Made by a program: the position numbers and the translations under genes. The notes below the pieces were generated by a model that saw nothing but the letters and a program-made list of their open reading frames with translations, did no database searches and was not told where the DNA came from. A stretch of DNA of 64,000 nucleotides from the NCBI RefSeq assembly GCF_020532675.1, contig NZ_JAJAVE010000001.1, positions 806,001 through 870,000 of the forward strand. Reading direction: 5' to 3'. The DNA is from Methylobacillus gramineus. GTDB lineage: Bacteria; Pseudomonadota; Gammaproteobacteria; Burkholderiales; Methylophilaceae. Positions 52,520-62,831 of this stretch are shown here, one piece after another (within the stretch, counting starts at the first letter, position 1; the number at the start of each line of letters is the position of its first letter).

Positions 52520-53938
52520 GTGATCAAAAAAATTCTAATTGCCAATCGTGGCGAAATCGCCGTGCGTATTGTCCGCGCCTGCTCCGAGATGGGCATCAAG
52601 TCGGTGGCAATATATGCGGATGCAGATCGCCATGCATTGCACGTCAAAAAAGCTGATGAAGCTTACAACATAGGTTCAGACCCTGTATTGGGATACCTAA
52701 ATGCACACAATATAGTCAATCTTGCGGTTGCCTCGGGCTGTGATGCACTACATCCGGGCTATGGATTTCTGTCAGAGAATCCAGAGCTGGCAGAAATTTG
52801 TGCCCGTCGAGGCATCAAATTCATAGGTCCTGATGCCAAAGTCATCCGCCAGATGGGAGATAAAATCCAGGCACGTACTGCCATGATCAAGGCGGGCATT
52901 CCATGCGTGCCTGGCAGTGAAGGCAACTTGGCCGACCTGGAAGAAGCACGCAAGTTGGCTGGCAAGATCGGCTACCCGGTGATGCTGAAAGCAACCAATG
53001 GTGGTGGTGGCCGCGGCATACGCCGCTGTAACGATGAAAAAGAATTGCTCGGCAATTATGACCGCGTGATTTCCGAAGCCAGCAAGGCATTTGGCAAACC
53101 AGAAGTATTTCTCGAAAAATGCGTGGTTAACCCACGCCATATAGAAGTACAAATTCTGGCCGACAGCCATGGCAATGTGATTCACCTGTTTGAGCGCGAC
53201 TGCTCCATCCAGCGCCGTAACCAGAAACTGATTGAGATTGCCCCATCACCTCAGCTGAGCAAGGCACAGCGTGAATATATAGGCAATCTGGCAGTCAAGG
53301 CGGCCAAGGCGGTTGGTTACAAGAATGCTGGCACCGTCGAATTCCTGCTGGATTCGGACAATAACTTCTATTTCATGGAAATGAATACCCGTCTCCAGGT
53401 CGAACATACCGTGACCGAGTCTATTACCGGGATTGATATCGTCCAGGAACAGATTCGTGTTGCTGATGGTCAACGTCTGCAATACAAGCAGGCCGAGGTG
53501 CAGTATCGTGGATTTGCCATGGAATTCCGCATTAATGCAGAAGATCCCAAGAATGACTTCCTGCCTAGTTTCGGTAAGATTACGCGTTACTATTCCCCTG
53601 GCGGCCCCGGGGTTCGTATGGACGCCGCCATGTATAGCGGTTACGTCATTCCACCTTACTATGATTCCATGTGCGCCAAGCTGACCGTTTGGGCCTTGAA
53701 CTGGGAAAGCGTGGTTGAGCGTGGTCGACGCGCACTGAACGACACGGTCGTCTATGGTGTAAAAACCACCATCCCTTATTATCAGGAAATTCTTAAGCAT
53801 CCGGATTTCCGTGCCGCAAAGTTTGATACAAGCTTTGTAGAGGCACACCCTGAGCTTGCCAACTATGCAACAGAATTCCCCCGGGAACTGATTGCTGCGG
53901 CAATTTCTGCTGCAATAGCTGCCCACGAGGGTATCTGA
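52520..53938 (+). CDS. pycA: Pyruvate carboxylase subunit A (biotin carboxylase)
   Basis: A 472-residue ATP-grasp biotin carboxylase. KKILIANRGEIAVRIVRA, MLKATNGGGGRGIRRC (ATP binding), HIEVQILADSHGNVIHLFERDCSIQRRNQK and FMEMNTRLQVEHTVTE are conserved. With subunit B downstream it forms a two-subunit pyruvate carboxylase giving oxaloacetate. An acetyl-CoA carboxylase AccC is closely similar; the neighbour decides the call. Start is GTG 52520, with a weak ribosome-binding site. Confidence 0.88.
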   Translation: MIKKILIANRGEIAVRIVRACSEMGIKSVAIYADADRHALHVKKADEAYNIGSDPVLGYLNAHNIVNLAVASGCDALHPGYGFLSENPELAEICARRGIKFIGPDAKVIRQMGDKIQARTAMIKAGIPCVPGSEGNLADLEEARKLAGKIGYPVMLKATNGGGGRGIRRCNDEKELLGNYDRVISEASKAFGKPEVFLEKCVVNPRHIEVQILADSHGNVIHLFERDCSIQRRNQKLIEIAPSPQLSKAQREYIGNLAVKAAKAVGYKNAGTVEFLLDSDNNFYFMEMNTRLQVEHTVTESITGIDIVQEQIRVADGQRLQYKQAEVQYRGFAMEFRINAEDPKNDFLPSFGKITRYYSPGGPGVRMDAAMYSGYVIPPYYDSMCAKLTVWALNWESVVERGRRALNDTVVYGVKTTIPYYQEILKHPDFRAAKFDTSFVEAHPELANYATEFPRELIAAAISAAIAAHEGI

Positions 53939-53973
53939 GGCTTACATTAACACCTTGAAGTGGTAAAAAGATT

Positions 53974-55824
53974 ATGGCAAAAGTACATGTAACAGACGTA
54001 GTTCTTCGTGATGGTCACCAGTCGCTGATTGCGACACGCATGCGCACTGACGATATGCTGCCCATTTGCTCCCAACTTGATTCCGTTGGTTTCTGGTCGC
54101 TTGAAGCCTGGGGTGGTGCCACCTTTGATGCCTGCGTGCGCTATCTGCGTGAAGATCCCTGGGAACGCCTGAAAAAGCTGCGCAAGGCCTTGCCTAACAG
54201 TCGCATTCAGATGTTGCTACGTGGACAAAACCTGCTTGGCTATCGTCATTACTCTGATGATGTCGTTCGTGCCTTTGTGCAGAAGTCAGCCGACAACGGC
54301 ATAGACGTTTTCCGCATTTTTGACGCCATGAATGACATGCGCAACCTCAAGGTTTCGATTGAGGCGGTCAAAGCGGTTGGCAAGCATGCAGAAGGCACCA
54401 TTAGCTATACCACCAGCCCTGTGCATGACATTCCTTACTTCGTTAACCTAGCGAAGGAACTGGAAAGCTTCGGCTGTGACACGATTGCCATCAAGGACAT
54501 GGCCAGCCTGCTGACACCGCAGGTGACAGGCGATCTGGTCAAGGCGATACGCGCTGAAACCAGCCTGCCGATCCACCTGCATGCGCATGCAACCTCAGGC
54601 CTGGCAAGCATGTCCATCCTACGTGCCGTAGACAATGGTGTATCCATTGTCGATGGTTGCATTTCCTCGTTTGCCGAAGGTGCGAGCCTGCCTACTACAG
54701 AAAGCATTGTGGCGGCACTCAAAGGTACCGAGTACGACACCGGCCTGGATATCGCCCTGCTACAGGAAATCTCTGCTTATTTCCGTGAAGTACGCAAAAA
54801 GTATTGGCAATTTGAAAGTGATTTCACTGGTGTCGATACCCGCGTCTTAGTGAATCAGGTGCCAGGCGGCATGATCTCAAACCTGTCCAACCAGCTCAAG
54901 GAGCAAGGTGCTCTTGACCGCATGGATGAAGTACTGGATGAAATTCCACGTGTTCGTGAAGACTTGGGCTTTCCTCCACTGGTGACGCCCACTTCCCAGA
55001 TCGTCGGCACTCAGGCGGTACTCAATGTCATGACGGGGGCCCGTTACAAATCGGTCACCAATGAAGTGAAGAACTACTTGCTGGGTCATTATGGCAAGTC
55101 GCCTTCAACAGTCAACGCTGATGTACGCAGTCTTGCAGTAGGCAATGCCAATGTGATTGATTGCCGCCCTGCCGATTTGCTACACGCTGAACTGGACAAG
55201 TTGCGCAATGAAGTTGAGGGTCTGGCCAAGAGTGAAGAGGACGTGTTGACGTATGCCATGTTCCCCGACCTTGCCAAGACCTTCCTGCAAGAGCGCAATG
55301 CAGGCAGCCTGAAGCCTGAAGCCTTGTTAAGCAAGGATGCGGTCACGACCAGTGCATCTCGTTACGCGCCTAGCGAATTCAATGTCACATTGCATGGTGA
55401 AACATTCCATATCAAGCTCACTGGCAGTGGTCACCATGGTGAAGAACAACGTCCTTTCTATGTGTCCGTAGATGGCGTTGCCGAAGAAGTGGTTGTCGAA
55501 ACCCTGAGTGAAATTGAAGTGTCTGGTGCCCAAAATGGTAATAGCGAAAGCAAGAAAAAGTCCAGCAGTTCCAGCAATGGCAGCGGTCGCCCCCGCCCTT
55601 CCCACCCTGGCTGCGTTACAACCGCCATGCCAGGCACTATTGTCGATGTGAAGGTGAATGTCGGGGATAAGGTAAGTGCTGGAGATGCCGTACTGGTGAT
55701 TGAAGCCATGAAGATGGAAAACGAAATCCAGGCCTCAAAAACAGGGGTTGTGGTTGCCATCCACGTCAAGAAGGGTGATACCGTCACCCCTGATGAAGCG
55801 CTACTGGAAATTCAACCTGACTAA
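53974..55824 (+). CDS. pycB: Pyruvate carboxylase subunit B / oxaloacetate decarboxylase alpha-type
   Basis: A 616-residue protein. Residues 1-450 are the carboxyltransferase TIM barrel (VLRDGHQSLIATRMRTDDMLP, with metal-binding Asp in RDGHQS and His pair in LHAHATSG). A Ser-rich linker near 530-545 (KKKSSSSSNGSG) leads to the biotin domain with biotinylated Lys580 in EAMKMENEI. No sodium-pump subunits follow, which favours pyruvate carboxylation over the sodium-pumping oxaloacetate decarboxylase. Confidence 0.88.
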   Translation: MAKVHVTDVVLRDGHQSLIATRMRTDDMLPICSQLDSVGFWSLEAWGGATFDACVRYLREDPWERLKKLRKALPNSRIQMLLRGQNLLGYRHYSDDVVRAFVQKSADNGIDVFRIFDAMNDMRNLKVSIEAVKAVGKHAEGTISYTTSPVHDIPYFVNLAKELESFGCDTIAIKDMASLLTPQVTGDLVKAIRAETSLPIHLHAHATSGLASMSILRAVDNGVSIVDGCISSFAEGASLPTTESIVAALKGTEYDTGLDIALLQEISAYFREVRKKYWQFESDFTGVDTRVLVNQVPGGMISNLSNQLKEQGALDRMDEVLDEIPRVREDLGFPPLVTPTSQIVGTQAVLNVMTGARYKSVTNEVKNYLLGHYGKSPSTVNADVRSLAVGNANVIDCRPADLLHAELDKLRNEVEGLAKSEEDVLTYAMFPDLAKTFLQERNAGSLKPEALLSKDAVTTSASRYAPSEFNVTLHGETFHIKLTGSGHHGEEQRPFYVSVDGVAEEVVVETLSEIEVSGAQNGNSESKKKSSSSSNGSGRPRPSHPGCVTTAMPGTIVDVKVNVGDKVSAGDAVLVIEAMKMENEIQASKTGVVVAIHVKKGDTVTPDEALLEIQPD

Positions 55825-55847
55825 ACCACCCCTCGTGCTTTAATCAA

Positions 55848-55879
55848 GATAAAAAGCCGGCCTCGTCCGGCTTTTTATC
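55848..55879 (+). terminator. Intrinsic terminator after pycB
   Basis: Stem ATAAAAAGCCGG/CCGGCTTTTTAT (55849-55860 and 55867-55878) with a 6-base loop, 24 bases after the pycB stop. Confidence 0.9.
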
Positions 55880-55932
55880 GTTTACGATGACGTTAACTCC
55901 CTACGTTTCACTCAGCATTCTAGAACTCAGCC

Positions 55933-56517
55933 ATGGACAACTACCGCCTTATTCTTGCTTCATCTTCGACCTATCGAAGTGAGTTGCTGCATAGATTACA
56001 ACTGCCATTTACCAGCATCTCACCCGAAGTGGATGAAACGCCACTCTCGAATGAGCGACCGGAACAAACCGCCCTGCGTCTGGCACAAGTCAAAGCCAGA
56101 AAAGTCGGTGAAACAAATCCCGACAGCCTGACCATAGGCTGCGACCAGGTAGCGACCATCGATGGCCAGCAACTTGGCAAACCGATGACGCATGACAATG
56201 CGGTACGCCAGCTACAGCTCATGCGTGGACGTAGCGTGATCTTTCATAGTGCGCTCTGCCTCTACAATACAGCGACTGCTAATATGCAGGCAGAAGTTGT
56301 CCCTTATACTGTGAACTTTCGTCAGCTCAGCGATCAACAAATTGAGAACTATCTGCAGCGAGAACAGCCTTATGACTGCGCAGGTAGCGCAAAGTCTGAA
56401 GGACTGGGTATTGCCATCATTGCTTCCATGCATGGCGATGACCCCAATGCACTGATAGGCCTGCCGCTGATCCGTTTGGTCAGCATGCTGGAAAATGAAG
56501 GAATTAGCGTGCTTTAA
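55933..56517 (+). CDS. Maf-family nucleotide pyrophosphatase
   Basis: A 194-residue Maf protein: [41 protein letters not shown] and [27 protein letters not shown]. YhdE-type Maf hydrolyses dTTP/UTP and YceF-type m7GTP; the SSSTYR start and CDQ segment are closer to YceF (m7GTP), but this is a tentative split. ATG 55933 starts shortly after the terminator of pycB. Confidence 0.88.
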   Translation: MDNYRLILASSSTYRSELLHRLQLPFTSISPEVDETPLSNERPEQTALRLAQVKARKVGETNPDSLTIGCDQVATIDGQQLGKPMTHDNAVRQLQLMRGRSVIFHSALCLYNTATANMQAEVVPYTVNFRQLSDQQIENYLQREQPYDCAGSAKSEGLGIAIIASMHGDDPNALIGLPLIRLVSMLENEGISVL

Positions 56518-56546
56518 CAAGGCGCCAATCATAAAGGAAATCAACC

Positions 56547-57983
56547 ATGTTCAAGCGTACCGCTCTTGCTTGTAGCTTAATCGCCGTATTCAACCAGCCC
56601 TTGCAGGCCGCTGAAACAGAGGAAATCCGCAGCACATTGCAAGACCAGCAGAGCATTGCAGTCACCATCTATAATGGCGATCTGGCGCTAGTCAAGGATC
56701 AACGCAAGGTGCAACTGAAAGCAGGACTCAACAGCCTGGCCCTGCGCGATGTCAGTGCACAGATCATGCCTGAGACCGCCTTGTTGCGCAGCCTGAATGG
56801 CTCCCTGCAAACGCTGGAACAGAACTTTGATTACGATTTACTGAGCCCCGACAAGCTGCTAGAAAAATACGTAGGACAAACCGTGGAGGTGATTAAGGTG
56901 AATCCTGCCACCGGTGCGGAGAGCAGCGAACAGGCACAGGTGCTGGCAGCCAACAATGGCACCGTACTCAAGATAGGCAATCGTATAGAAACCGGCATCC
57001 CTGGCCGTATTGCCTATCCTGATGTGCCCGCCAATTTGCGTGATCGTCCCACCCTGGTCGTACAGCTGCAGAACAAGAGCACAGGCACACAGAATATAGA
57101 ACTGAGCTACCTCACTGGTGGCCTGGGCTGGAAGGCAGACTATGTGGCTGAACTTAACCCGGCTGAAGACAAACTGGACTTATCAGGCTGGGTCACGCTG
57201 TCTAACACTAGTGGCACCAGCTACCGCAATGCCAAGCTCCAATTGGTGGCTGGCGATGTTAACCGCGTACAAGCGCCTCGCACTATACCCATGGCAGCCA
57301 TGCGCAAAAATGAGTTGATGATGACAGATGCAGCCCCCATGGCTGAAGAGTCCCTGCTGGAGTATCACTTATATAGTCTGGACAGACCCACCACCATAGC
57401 CGAGAACCAGAGCAAACAAGTAACCTTGCTTTCTGCCACAGCGGTGCCTGTACGCAAAGAGTTGGTGTTGCGTGGAGCCAATTATTACTACCAGTCCAGC
57501 CAAGGTGACCTCGGTCAAAAGCTGAAAGTGGGCGTATTCATTGAGTTCGATAACAAGGAAAGTGCCAAACTAGGGTTGCCGCTACCCAAGGGCATCATGC
57601 GGGTCTATAAGAAAGACAGCCAAGGCAATGCCCAGTTTGTCGGCGAGGACAATATCGACCACACAGCGAAAAATGAAACCGTCAGGCTTAAACTGGGGGA
57701 GGCGTTTGACGTCACTGCTGACAAAAAGCAGACTGACTTCAAAAAGCTGCCGAATCCGGCCAAAGGTAACAGCCAATTTGAAAGCGCTTATGAAATTGTG
57801 CTGAAAAATGCCAAGAAAGAAGCGGTCACTGTCAATGTGCTAGAGCCCATCCCCGGCGATTGGAAAATTCTCCAGCAAAGCCATCAAAGCAAAAAAGCCA
57901 GCAGCAATACAGCCAGCTGGAGTATCAGCATTCCAGCAGAAAGTACCACAACGTTAACTTACAGGGTGCAGGTGAAATATTGA
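56547..57983 (+). CDS. DUF4139-domain exported protein
   Basis: A 478-residue exported protein (signal peptide ending PLQAAE at about residue 23). YNGDLALVKDQRKVQLKAGLNSLALRDVSAQIMPET is the N-terminal domain and LSYLTGGLGWKADYVAELNPAEDKLDLSGWVTLSNTSGTSYRNAKLQLVAGDVNRV the core of DUF4139. Family function is unknown; it is probably periplasmic or outer-membrane associated. The stop overlaps the start of the next gene. Confidence 0.85.
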   Translation: MFKRTALACSLIAVFNQPLQAAETEEIRSTLQDQQSIAVTIYNGDLALVKDQRKVQLKAGLNSLALRDVSAQIMPETALLRSLNGSLQTLEQNFDYDLLSPDKLLEKYVGQTVEVIKVNPATGAESSEQAQVLAANNGTVLKIGNRIETGIPGRIAYPDVPANLRDRPTLVVQLQNKSTGTQNIELSYLTGGLGWKADYVAELNPAEDKLDLSGWVTLSNTSGTSYRNAKLQLVAGDVNRVQAPRTIPMAAMRKNELMMTDAAPMAEESLLEYHLYSLDRPTTIAENQSKQVTLLSATAVPVRKELVLRGANYYYQSSQGDLGQKLKVGVFIEFDNKESAKLGLPLPKGIMRVYKKDSQGNAQFVGEDNIDHTAKNETVRLKLGEAFDVTADKKQTDFKKLPNPAKGNSQFESAYEIVLKNAKKEAVTVNVLEPIPGDWKILQQSHQSKKASSNTASWSISIPAESTTTLTYRVQVKY

Positions 57984-58690
57984 GCTACGGTACTTTATAC
58001 CTGATTCCGGTCACACTGGGCGCAGACAATATTAATCAGGTGATACCTCCTGATGTAGTTGCGCTGGCGCAGAAACTCGACACTTTTGTGGTGGAAAACG
58101 AGAAAACCGCCAGGCACTTCCTCAGTACGATCAAACCGCTCAAACCGATACGTGAGCTGGAATTACTGTTGCTGAACGAACATACCACCGATAAAGACCT
58201 ACCCGCCTTGCTACAACCTTTACTGGCAGGCAAGGATGTTGGCTTGATGTCAGAAGCAGGTTGCCCGGGCATTGCAGACCCCGGTGCAAAGCTCGCAGCA
58301 CTGGCACACAGGCATCAGGTGCGAGTGGCGCCTTTGGTAGGCCCCTCTTCCATTCTGCTGGCACTGATGGGATCAGGCTTCAACGGCCAGCGCTTTGCAT
58401 TCCTGGGTTACATCCCTAGTGACAAGCAAGCTCGAGTACTCAGGTTGAAAGAAATAGAACGCCACTCACAGAAACAGGGTGAAACACAGATTTTCATAGA
58501 AACGCCCTATCGCAACCAGCATTTACTGGAAGATATCCTGGCACAATGCCAGCCGGAGACACGGCTGTGCATCGCGCGCAATATCAGCCTGCCATCGGAA
58601 TTGATTGTGAGTAAAAGCATCAAGGATTGGAAAAAATCCGAGCTCCCAGAGCTGCATAAACAGCCCACGGTTTTTCTATTGCAGGCCTAA
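57980..58690 (+). CDS. Tetrapyrrole-methylase-fold SAM-dependent methyltransferase (RsmI-like)
   Basis: A 236-residue protein: YGTLYLIPVTLGADNINQVIPPDVVALAQKLDTFVVENEKTARHFL, GLMSEAGCPGIADPGAKLAALAHRHQVRVAPLVGPSSILLALMGSGFNGQRFAFLGY and TQIFIETPYRN. It resembles RsmI (16S rRNA 2'-O-methyltransferase) but is shorter and lacks the C-terminal part, so it may be a separate subgroup. The start is TTG 57980, whose TG is shared with the upstream stop (TTGA), with AGGTGA upstream. No nearer ATG fits. Confidence 0.85.
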   Translation: MSYGTLYLIPVTLGADNINQVIPPDVVALAQKLDTFVVENEKTARHFLSTIKPLKPIRELELLLLNEHTTDKDLPALLQPLLAGKDVGLMSEAGCPGIADPGAKLAALAHRHQVRVAPLVGPSSILLALMGSGFNGQRFAFLGYIPSDKQARVLRLKEIERHSQKQGETQIFIETPYRNQHLLEDILAQCQPETRLCIARNISLPSELIVSKSIKDWKKSELPELHKQPTVFLLQA

Positions 58691-58740
58691 ATCAAGCCCA
58701 ATGCAAAAAGATAAGCTGGCATAAAACAAAGCACGCTGCG

Positions 58741-59316
58741 CTATAAACCAAGTACTCGCCTCACCGGCGCATAACTGCGCCTGTGTATCTCGGATGCCCC
58801 ATGTTCAGCCAGCAATTTAAGATGTTGGGCGGTAGGGTAGCCTTTGTGTTTGGCAAAGTCGTATTGTGGATACATGGCATGCATCTGATACATTTCATGA
58901 TCACGTGCGGTTTTGGCTAGAATGGAAGCAGCAGAAATTTCCTTCACCTTGCTATCCCCTTTCACTATCCCCTGGGCTGGAATACTGATGTTAGGACAAT
59001 GCAGCCCATCCACGAGCACCTGGCCTGGTACTATGCTTAATTGCTCGATCGCGCGCTTCATCGCCAATAGACTGGCTTGCAGGATATTGATCTCATCAAT
59101 TTCAACAGCGCTACACGAGGCAATCGCCCAGGCCAGCGCATTTTCCTTGATCTGAATCGCCAAGTGCTCCCGCTTTTTCTCTGATATCACTTTGGAGTCA
59201 GCCAGGCCAAGAATAGGCTTAGATGGATTCAATATTACAGCCGCAGCATAGACAGCACCAGCCAGAGGGCCGCGCCCTGCCTCATCCACGCCACAGATGA
59301 TCAGCGTTGTGCTCAT
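58741..59316 (-). CDS. rnhB: Ribonuclease HII
   Basis: A 191-residue enzyme with [21 protein letters not shown] (DEAGRG) and [16 protein letters not shown]; it cuts RNA in RNA/DNA hybrids and single ribonucleotides in DNA. It overlaps lpxB by 4 bases (ATGA) and is the last gene of the lipid A operon. Confidence 0.96.
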   Translation of the reverse strand: MSTTLIICGVDEAGRGPLAGAVYAAAVILNPSKPILGLADSKVISEKKREHLAIQIKENALAWAIASCSAVEIDEINILQASLLAMKRAIEQLSIVPGQVLVDGLHCPNISIPAQGIVKGDSKVKEISAASILAKTARDHEMYQMHAMYPQYDFAKHKGYPTAQHLKLLAEHGASEIHRRSYAPVRRVLGL

Positions 59317-60449
59317 CGTATGAAAGACAGGACGGCTTGTGCCGCTTTTTCTTCCGTATTCTGGCGCAGACTTTCATGAATGCGCGTAAATTCAGCGCGT
59401 ATATCCGCCATCATGGTTTTGTCATTGACCATTTTGAGTGTGGTAGCCGCCAGATTTTCCGGAATGGCGTCATGCTGCAGTAACTCCGGCACGACGAAAC
59501 GACCAGCCAGTACATTGGGCAAGCCGACATAGGGCAAATAATTCATACGCTTCATTATCTGCCAGCTCAAATTGGGCATCCGGTAAGTAATCACCATCGG
59601 GCGCTTGAGCAGGGCCGCTTCCAGGGTCGCGGTGCCCGAGGCAACAACGACTGCGTCCGCAGCCTCCATCGCCAGATGCGCATGCCCGAACAATATCTTC
59701 AGAGGCAGCTCATAGGCGTGATTGGCATAGATCGCTTTTTCAAATATCTCGCGGGTTTCTCGGGTGATGAGTGGTACCAGAAACTGTACATCTGGCCTTT
59801 CCTCGGCAATAAGCTGGGCAGATTTTACGTAAAGATCCGCCAACTGCTGCACTTCACTCTGGCGACTTCCTGGCAGCATGGCAATCACCAGGGTGTCCGG
59901 CTTGATCTTGAGATGTTCGCGCGCACCTATGGTATCTGGTTCCATTGGCAGTATATCCGCCAATGGATGCCCGACATAAGACACGGAAACGCCAGCATCC
60001 TGGTATAACTCGGGCTCAAAAGGAAATAATGCCAGCATGTGCGACACGGCCTGCTGAATCTTCTTCATGCGCCCCCTACGCCAGGCCCAGATCGATGGGC
60101 TGACATAATGTATGGTGCGGATCCCGTTCTTTTTGAGCTTACGCTCCAGGGCAAAGTTGAAGTCTGGCGCATCGATGCCAATGAAGACATCGGGCGGATT
60201 TTTCAGGAAATGCTGTAGTACCTGCTTTCGTATTTTCAACAGGCCGGGCAAATGACGCAGCACTTCAACATAGCCGCGTACAGAAAGCCGCTCCATCGGG
60301 AACAGGGACTCAGCACCTTCAGAGATCATTTTGGGGCCGGCGATACCGACAAACTTCAGATCAGGGCGCTGCTTCTTGAGCGCCCGAATCAAATGGCTAC
60401 CGAGTAAATCGCCCGAGGCTTCGCCCGCGACAATGCCTATGGTTGGCAT
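59313..60449 (-). CDS. lpxB: Lipid-A-disaccharide synthase
   Basis: A 378-residue glycosyltransferase (GT19): [42 protein letters not shown] and [25 protein letters not shown]. Joins UDP-diacylglucosamine and lipid X. It follows lpxA by 14 bases. Confidence 0.96.
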   Translation of the reverse strand: MPTIGIVAGEASGDLLGSHLIRALKKQRPDLKFVGIAGPKMISEGAESLFPMERLSVRGYVEVLRHLPGLLKIRKQVLQHFLKNPPDVFIGIDAPDFNFALERKLKKNGIRTIHYVSPSIWAWRRGRMKKIQQAVSHMLALFPFEPELYQDAGVSVSYVGHPLADILPMEPDTIGAREHLKIKPDTLVIAMLPGSRQSEVQQLADLYVKSAQLIAEERPDVQFLVPLITRETREIFEKAIYANHAYELPLKILFGHAHLAMEAADAVVVASGTATLEAALLKRPMVITYRMPNLSWQIMKRMNYLPYVGLPNVLAGRFVVPELLQHDAIPENLAATTLKMVNDKTMMADIRAEFTRIHESLRQNTEEKAAQAVLSFIR

Positions 60450-60463
60450 ATTGCAACCGCGCG

Positions 60464-61252
60464 CTAGCGGACTATGCCGCGAGTGGAATGGTTGAGGAAT
60501 TCAACCAGAATATCGAGCTCTGGCGCATTTTTTTGCTGCTCTGCCAGCTTAGCCTTGGCTTCTTCCAGCGTCAGGCCATTGCGATACAAGGTCTTATAGG
60601 CACGCTTAATCTGCAGGATATTGTCTGCAGTGAATCCACGGCGTTTAAGGCCTTCAGAATTGATGCCGTGTGGCTTGGCGTCATATCCGGCCGCAGTAAC
60701 ATAAGGCGGGATATCCTTGAATACCACGGAGCCCACTGCCGTAATGACATGCGAGCCTATCTGACAGAACTGGTGTATCAGTGTAAATCCACCCAGAATG
60801 GCATGATCGTGCACATCCACGTGCCCGGCCAATGAAGAGTTATTGGCAAAAATCGTGTGATTGCCTACCTGACAGTCATGGGCAATGTGTACATAGGCCA
60901 TGATCCAGTTATGATTGCCTATCTTGGTCGTGCCTTTATCCTGCACGGTACCGCGATTGAAGGTACAGAACTCACGAATGGTGTTGCCATCGCCAATCTC
61001 CAGCAGCGTAGGCTCGTCCTTGAATTTTTTATCCTGCGGCACTTCTCCCAGCGATGAATACTGGAATATCTGATTATTCTTGCCTATGGTGGTGGGGCCC
61101 TTGATCACCACATGACTGGCTACACGGGTTCCCGCATCAATGCGCACACCAGGGCCAATGATGGTGAAAGGCCCGACTTCTACGCTGGAATCCAGCTCTG
61201 CCTTGGCATCTACAATGGCGCTAGGATGAATCTTTGGTTCTGCCATGCTCAA
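60464..61252 (-). CDS. lpxA: UDP-N-acetylglucosamine acyltransferase
   Basis: A 262-residue left-handed beta-helix acyltransferase with repeated hexapeptides ([29 protein letters not shown]); the catalytic His lies in [16 protein letters not shown]. First step of lipid A synthesis. Overlaps fabZ by 4 bases. Confidence 0.96.
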   Translation of the reverse strand: MSMAEPKIHPSAIVDAKAELDSSVEVGPFTIIGPGVRIDAGTRVASHVVIKGPTTIGKNNQIFQYSSLGEVPQDKKFKDEPTLLEIGDGNTIREFCTFNRGTVQDKGTTKIGNHNWIMAYVHIAHDCQVGNHTIFANNSSLAGHVDVHDHAILGGFTLIHQFCQIGSHVITAVGSVVFKDIPPYVTAAGYDAKPHGINSEGLKRRGFTADNILQIKRAYKTLYRNGLTLEEAKAKLAEQQKNAPELDILVEFLNHSTRGIVR

Positions 61253-61710
61253 TCAATCGCCTTCAAGATACACATCATCTCTGCCTCAGCGACGATAACA
61301 TCGTCCACCAATGCTTGCCCCTTATATTTCCAGATACCGCGCAAAACGCGATCTATACTGACCTTGAGAATAAGCTGATCACCAGGAGACACAGGCTTCT
61401 TGAAACGTACATTGTCCATACCGGCAAAATAGTAGACGGATTTGTCATTGGGCTTGGTATCCATGGTCTTGAAAGACAGGATAGCCGCTGCCTGCGCCAT
61501 CGCTTCCACAATCAGCACACCAGGCATGACTGGATGGTAAGGAAAATGGCCTGGAAAAAATGGTTCATTGATGGTGACGTTCTTGACTGCCACAATCTCT
61601 TTATTCAACTCCAGCGAAAGCACACGATCCACCAATACAAAAGGATAGCGGTGTGGCAGGTAATTCAGTATTTCATGAATATCCATGCTCGTAGAGGCTT
61701 GTTCAGTCAT
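61249..61710 (-). CDS. fabZ: 3-hydroxyacyl-ACP dehydratase FabZ
   Basis: A 153-residue hot-dog-fold enzyme with [14 protein letters not shown] and active His/Glu in [28 protein letters not shown]. It balances fatty acid and lipid A synthesis, in line with its place between lpxD and lpxA. Confidence 0.96.
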   Translation of the reverse strand: MTEQASTSMDIHEILNYLPHRYPFVLVDRVLSLELNKEIVAVKNVTINEPFFPGHFPYHPVMPGVLIVEAMAQAAAILSFKTMDTKPNDKSVYYFAGMDNVRFKKPVSPGDQLILKVSIDRVLRGIWKYKGQALVDDVIVAEAEMMCILKAID

Positions 61711-61735
61711 GGCTTTTCTCGTTTCTCAACATCAA

Positions 61736-62809
61736 TTATTGTTTGCTTGCTTGATCTGCTAGCTTGCTATCCAGTAAAACCGGTTGCAGTGTGGACAGCT
61801 GTTTTTCCAGCTGCTTGACACGGTCTGCCAAATCTCCCAATCGACGAATTCCGGCTGCCGTTTTCAGCCAGTCGTCATGCGCCTGGAATGGCATTAGGGC
61901 AGTATAGGTATCTGCCTTGTTCAGGGAGCGTGTAATCATACTCCCTGGAGATACCGTCACGCCATCAGCGATTTCCAGATGCCCCAGTATCATGGCTGCA
62001 CCGCCAATACGGCAGTGCTTGCCCAATATGGCACTTCCTGCAATACCAACACAGCCTGCGATGACGCTATGCGCCCCTATGCGGCAGTTATGTCCTATCT
62101 GCACCAGGTTATCAATCTTGGTACCTTGCTCAATGATGGTGTCATCCAGCGCACCACGATCTATGCTGGTGTTAGCGCCAATATCCACATCATCTTCAAT
62201 GATGACACGTCCCACCTGGGGTATCTTGACCCAGCGCCCATTATCCGGGGCATAGCCAAAACCATCTCCACCGATCACGCTACCGGAAAATATATTACAG
62301 CGATTGCCTATCTGGCAGTGATGATAGATGGTGACATTGGCCTGCAATACGCAGTGGTCGCCAATCTGTACGCCCTCACCGATAACGGTGCCCGCGTGTA
62401 CCACCACTTTCTCGCCCAATACCACACCTGCGGCAATGACGACATTCGCCATAATCGTGCAGCTCGCGGGAATCTTGGCACTCGCATCAATTACAGCAGA
62501 AGCGTTTATCCCTGGCTGATAGGCTGGTACTGGATTCAATAACTCGGATACCCTGGCAAAGTACGCATAGGGATTATCCGTCATGATACAGGGCAAATCA
62601 GTACCAGCACGATGCTCCTGCTTGAGAATCACCGCGCTGGCCTTGGTCACTGCCAATACTGACTGGTATTTGGAATCGGTAAGAAAACTGATATGTCCAG
62701 CTTGGGCATTAGCCAGCGAGGCGACACGGCTAATCAGGACATCATCCGGACCAGCCACTTCCCCTCCTAGCTTGCCCACGATCTCCCGCAGGGAATAGGT
62801 CATGCTCAT
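61736..62809 (-). CDS. lpxD: UDP-3-O-acylglucosamine N-acyltransferase
   Basis: A 357-residue beta-helix acyltransferase. The N-terminal uridine domain (VASLANAQAGHISFLTDSKYQ) precedes hexapeptide repeats; the catalytic His lies in NLVQIGHNCRIGAHS. A C-terminal helix (LADRVKQLEKQLSTL) completes it. It follows ompH by 22 bases. Confidence 0.96.
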   Translation of the reverse strand: MSMTYSLREIVGKLGGEVAGPDDVLISRVASLANAQAGHISFLTDSKYQSVLAVTKASAVILKQEHRAGTDLPCIMTDNPYAYFARVSELLNPVPAYQPGINASAVIDASAKIPASCTIMANVVIAAGVVLGEKVVVHAGTVIGEGVQIGDHCVLQANVTIYHHCQIGNRCNIFSGSVIGGDGFGYAPDNGRWVKIPQVGRVIIEDDVDIGANTSIDRGALDDTIIEQGTKIDNLVQIGHNCRIGAHSVIAGCVGIAGSAILGKHCRIGGAAMILGHLEIADGVTVSPGSMITRSLNKADTYTALMPFQAHDDWLKTAAGIRRLGDLADRVKQLEKQLSTLQPVLLDSKLADQASKQ

Positions 62810-62831
62810 GAAACCAGCTTAACTTTACAGC

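Noticed and set aside
52520-53938. Calling this gene accC (acetyl-CoA carboxylase)
   Set aside because: The motifs fit, but the next gene is a carboxyltransferase-biotin protein of the pyruvate carboxylase type rather than accB, so pycA is preferred.
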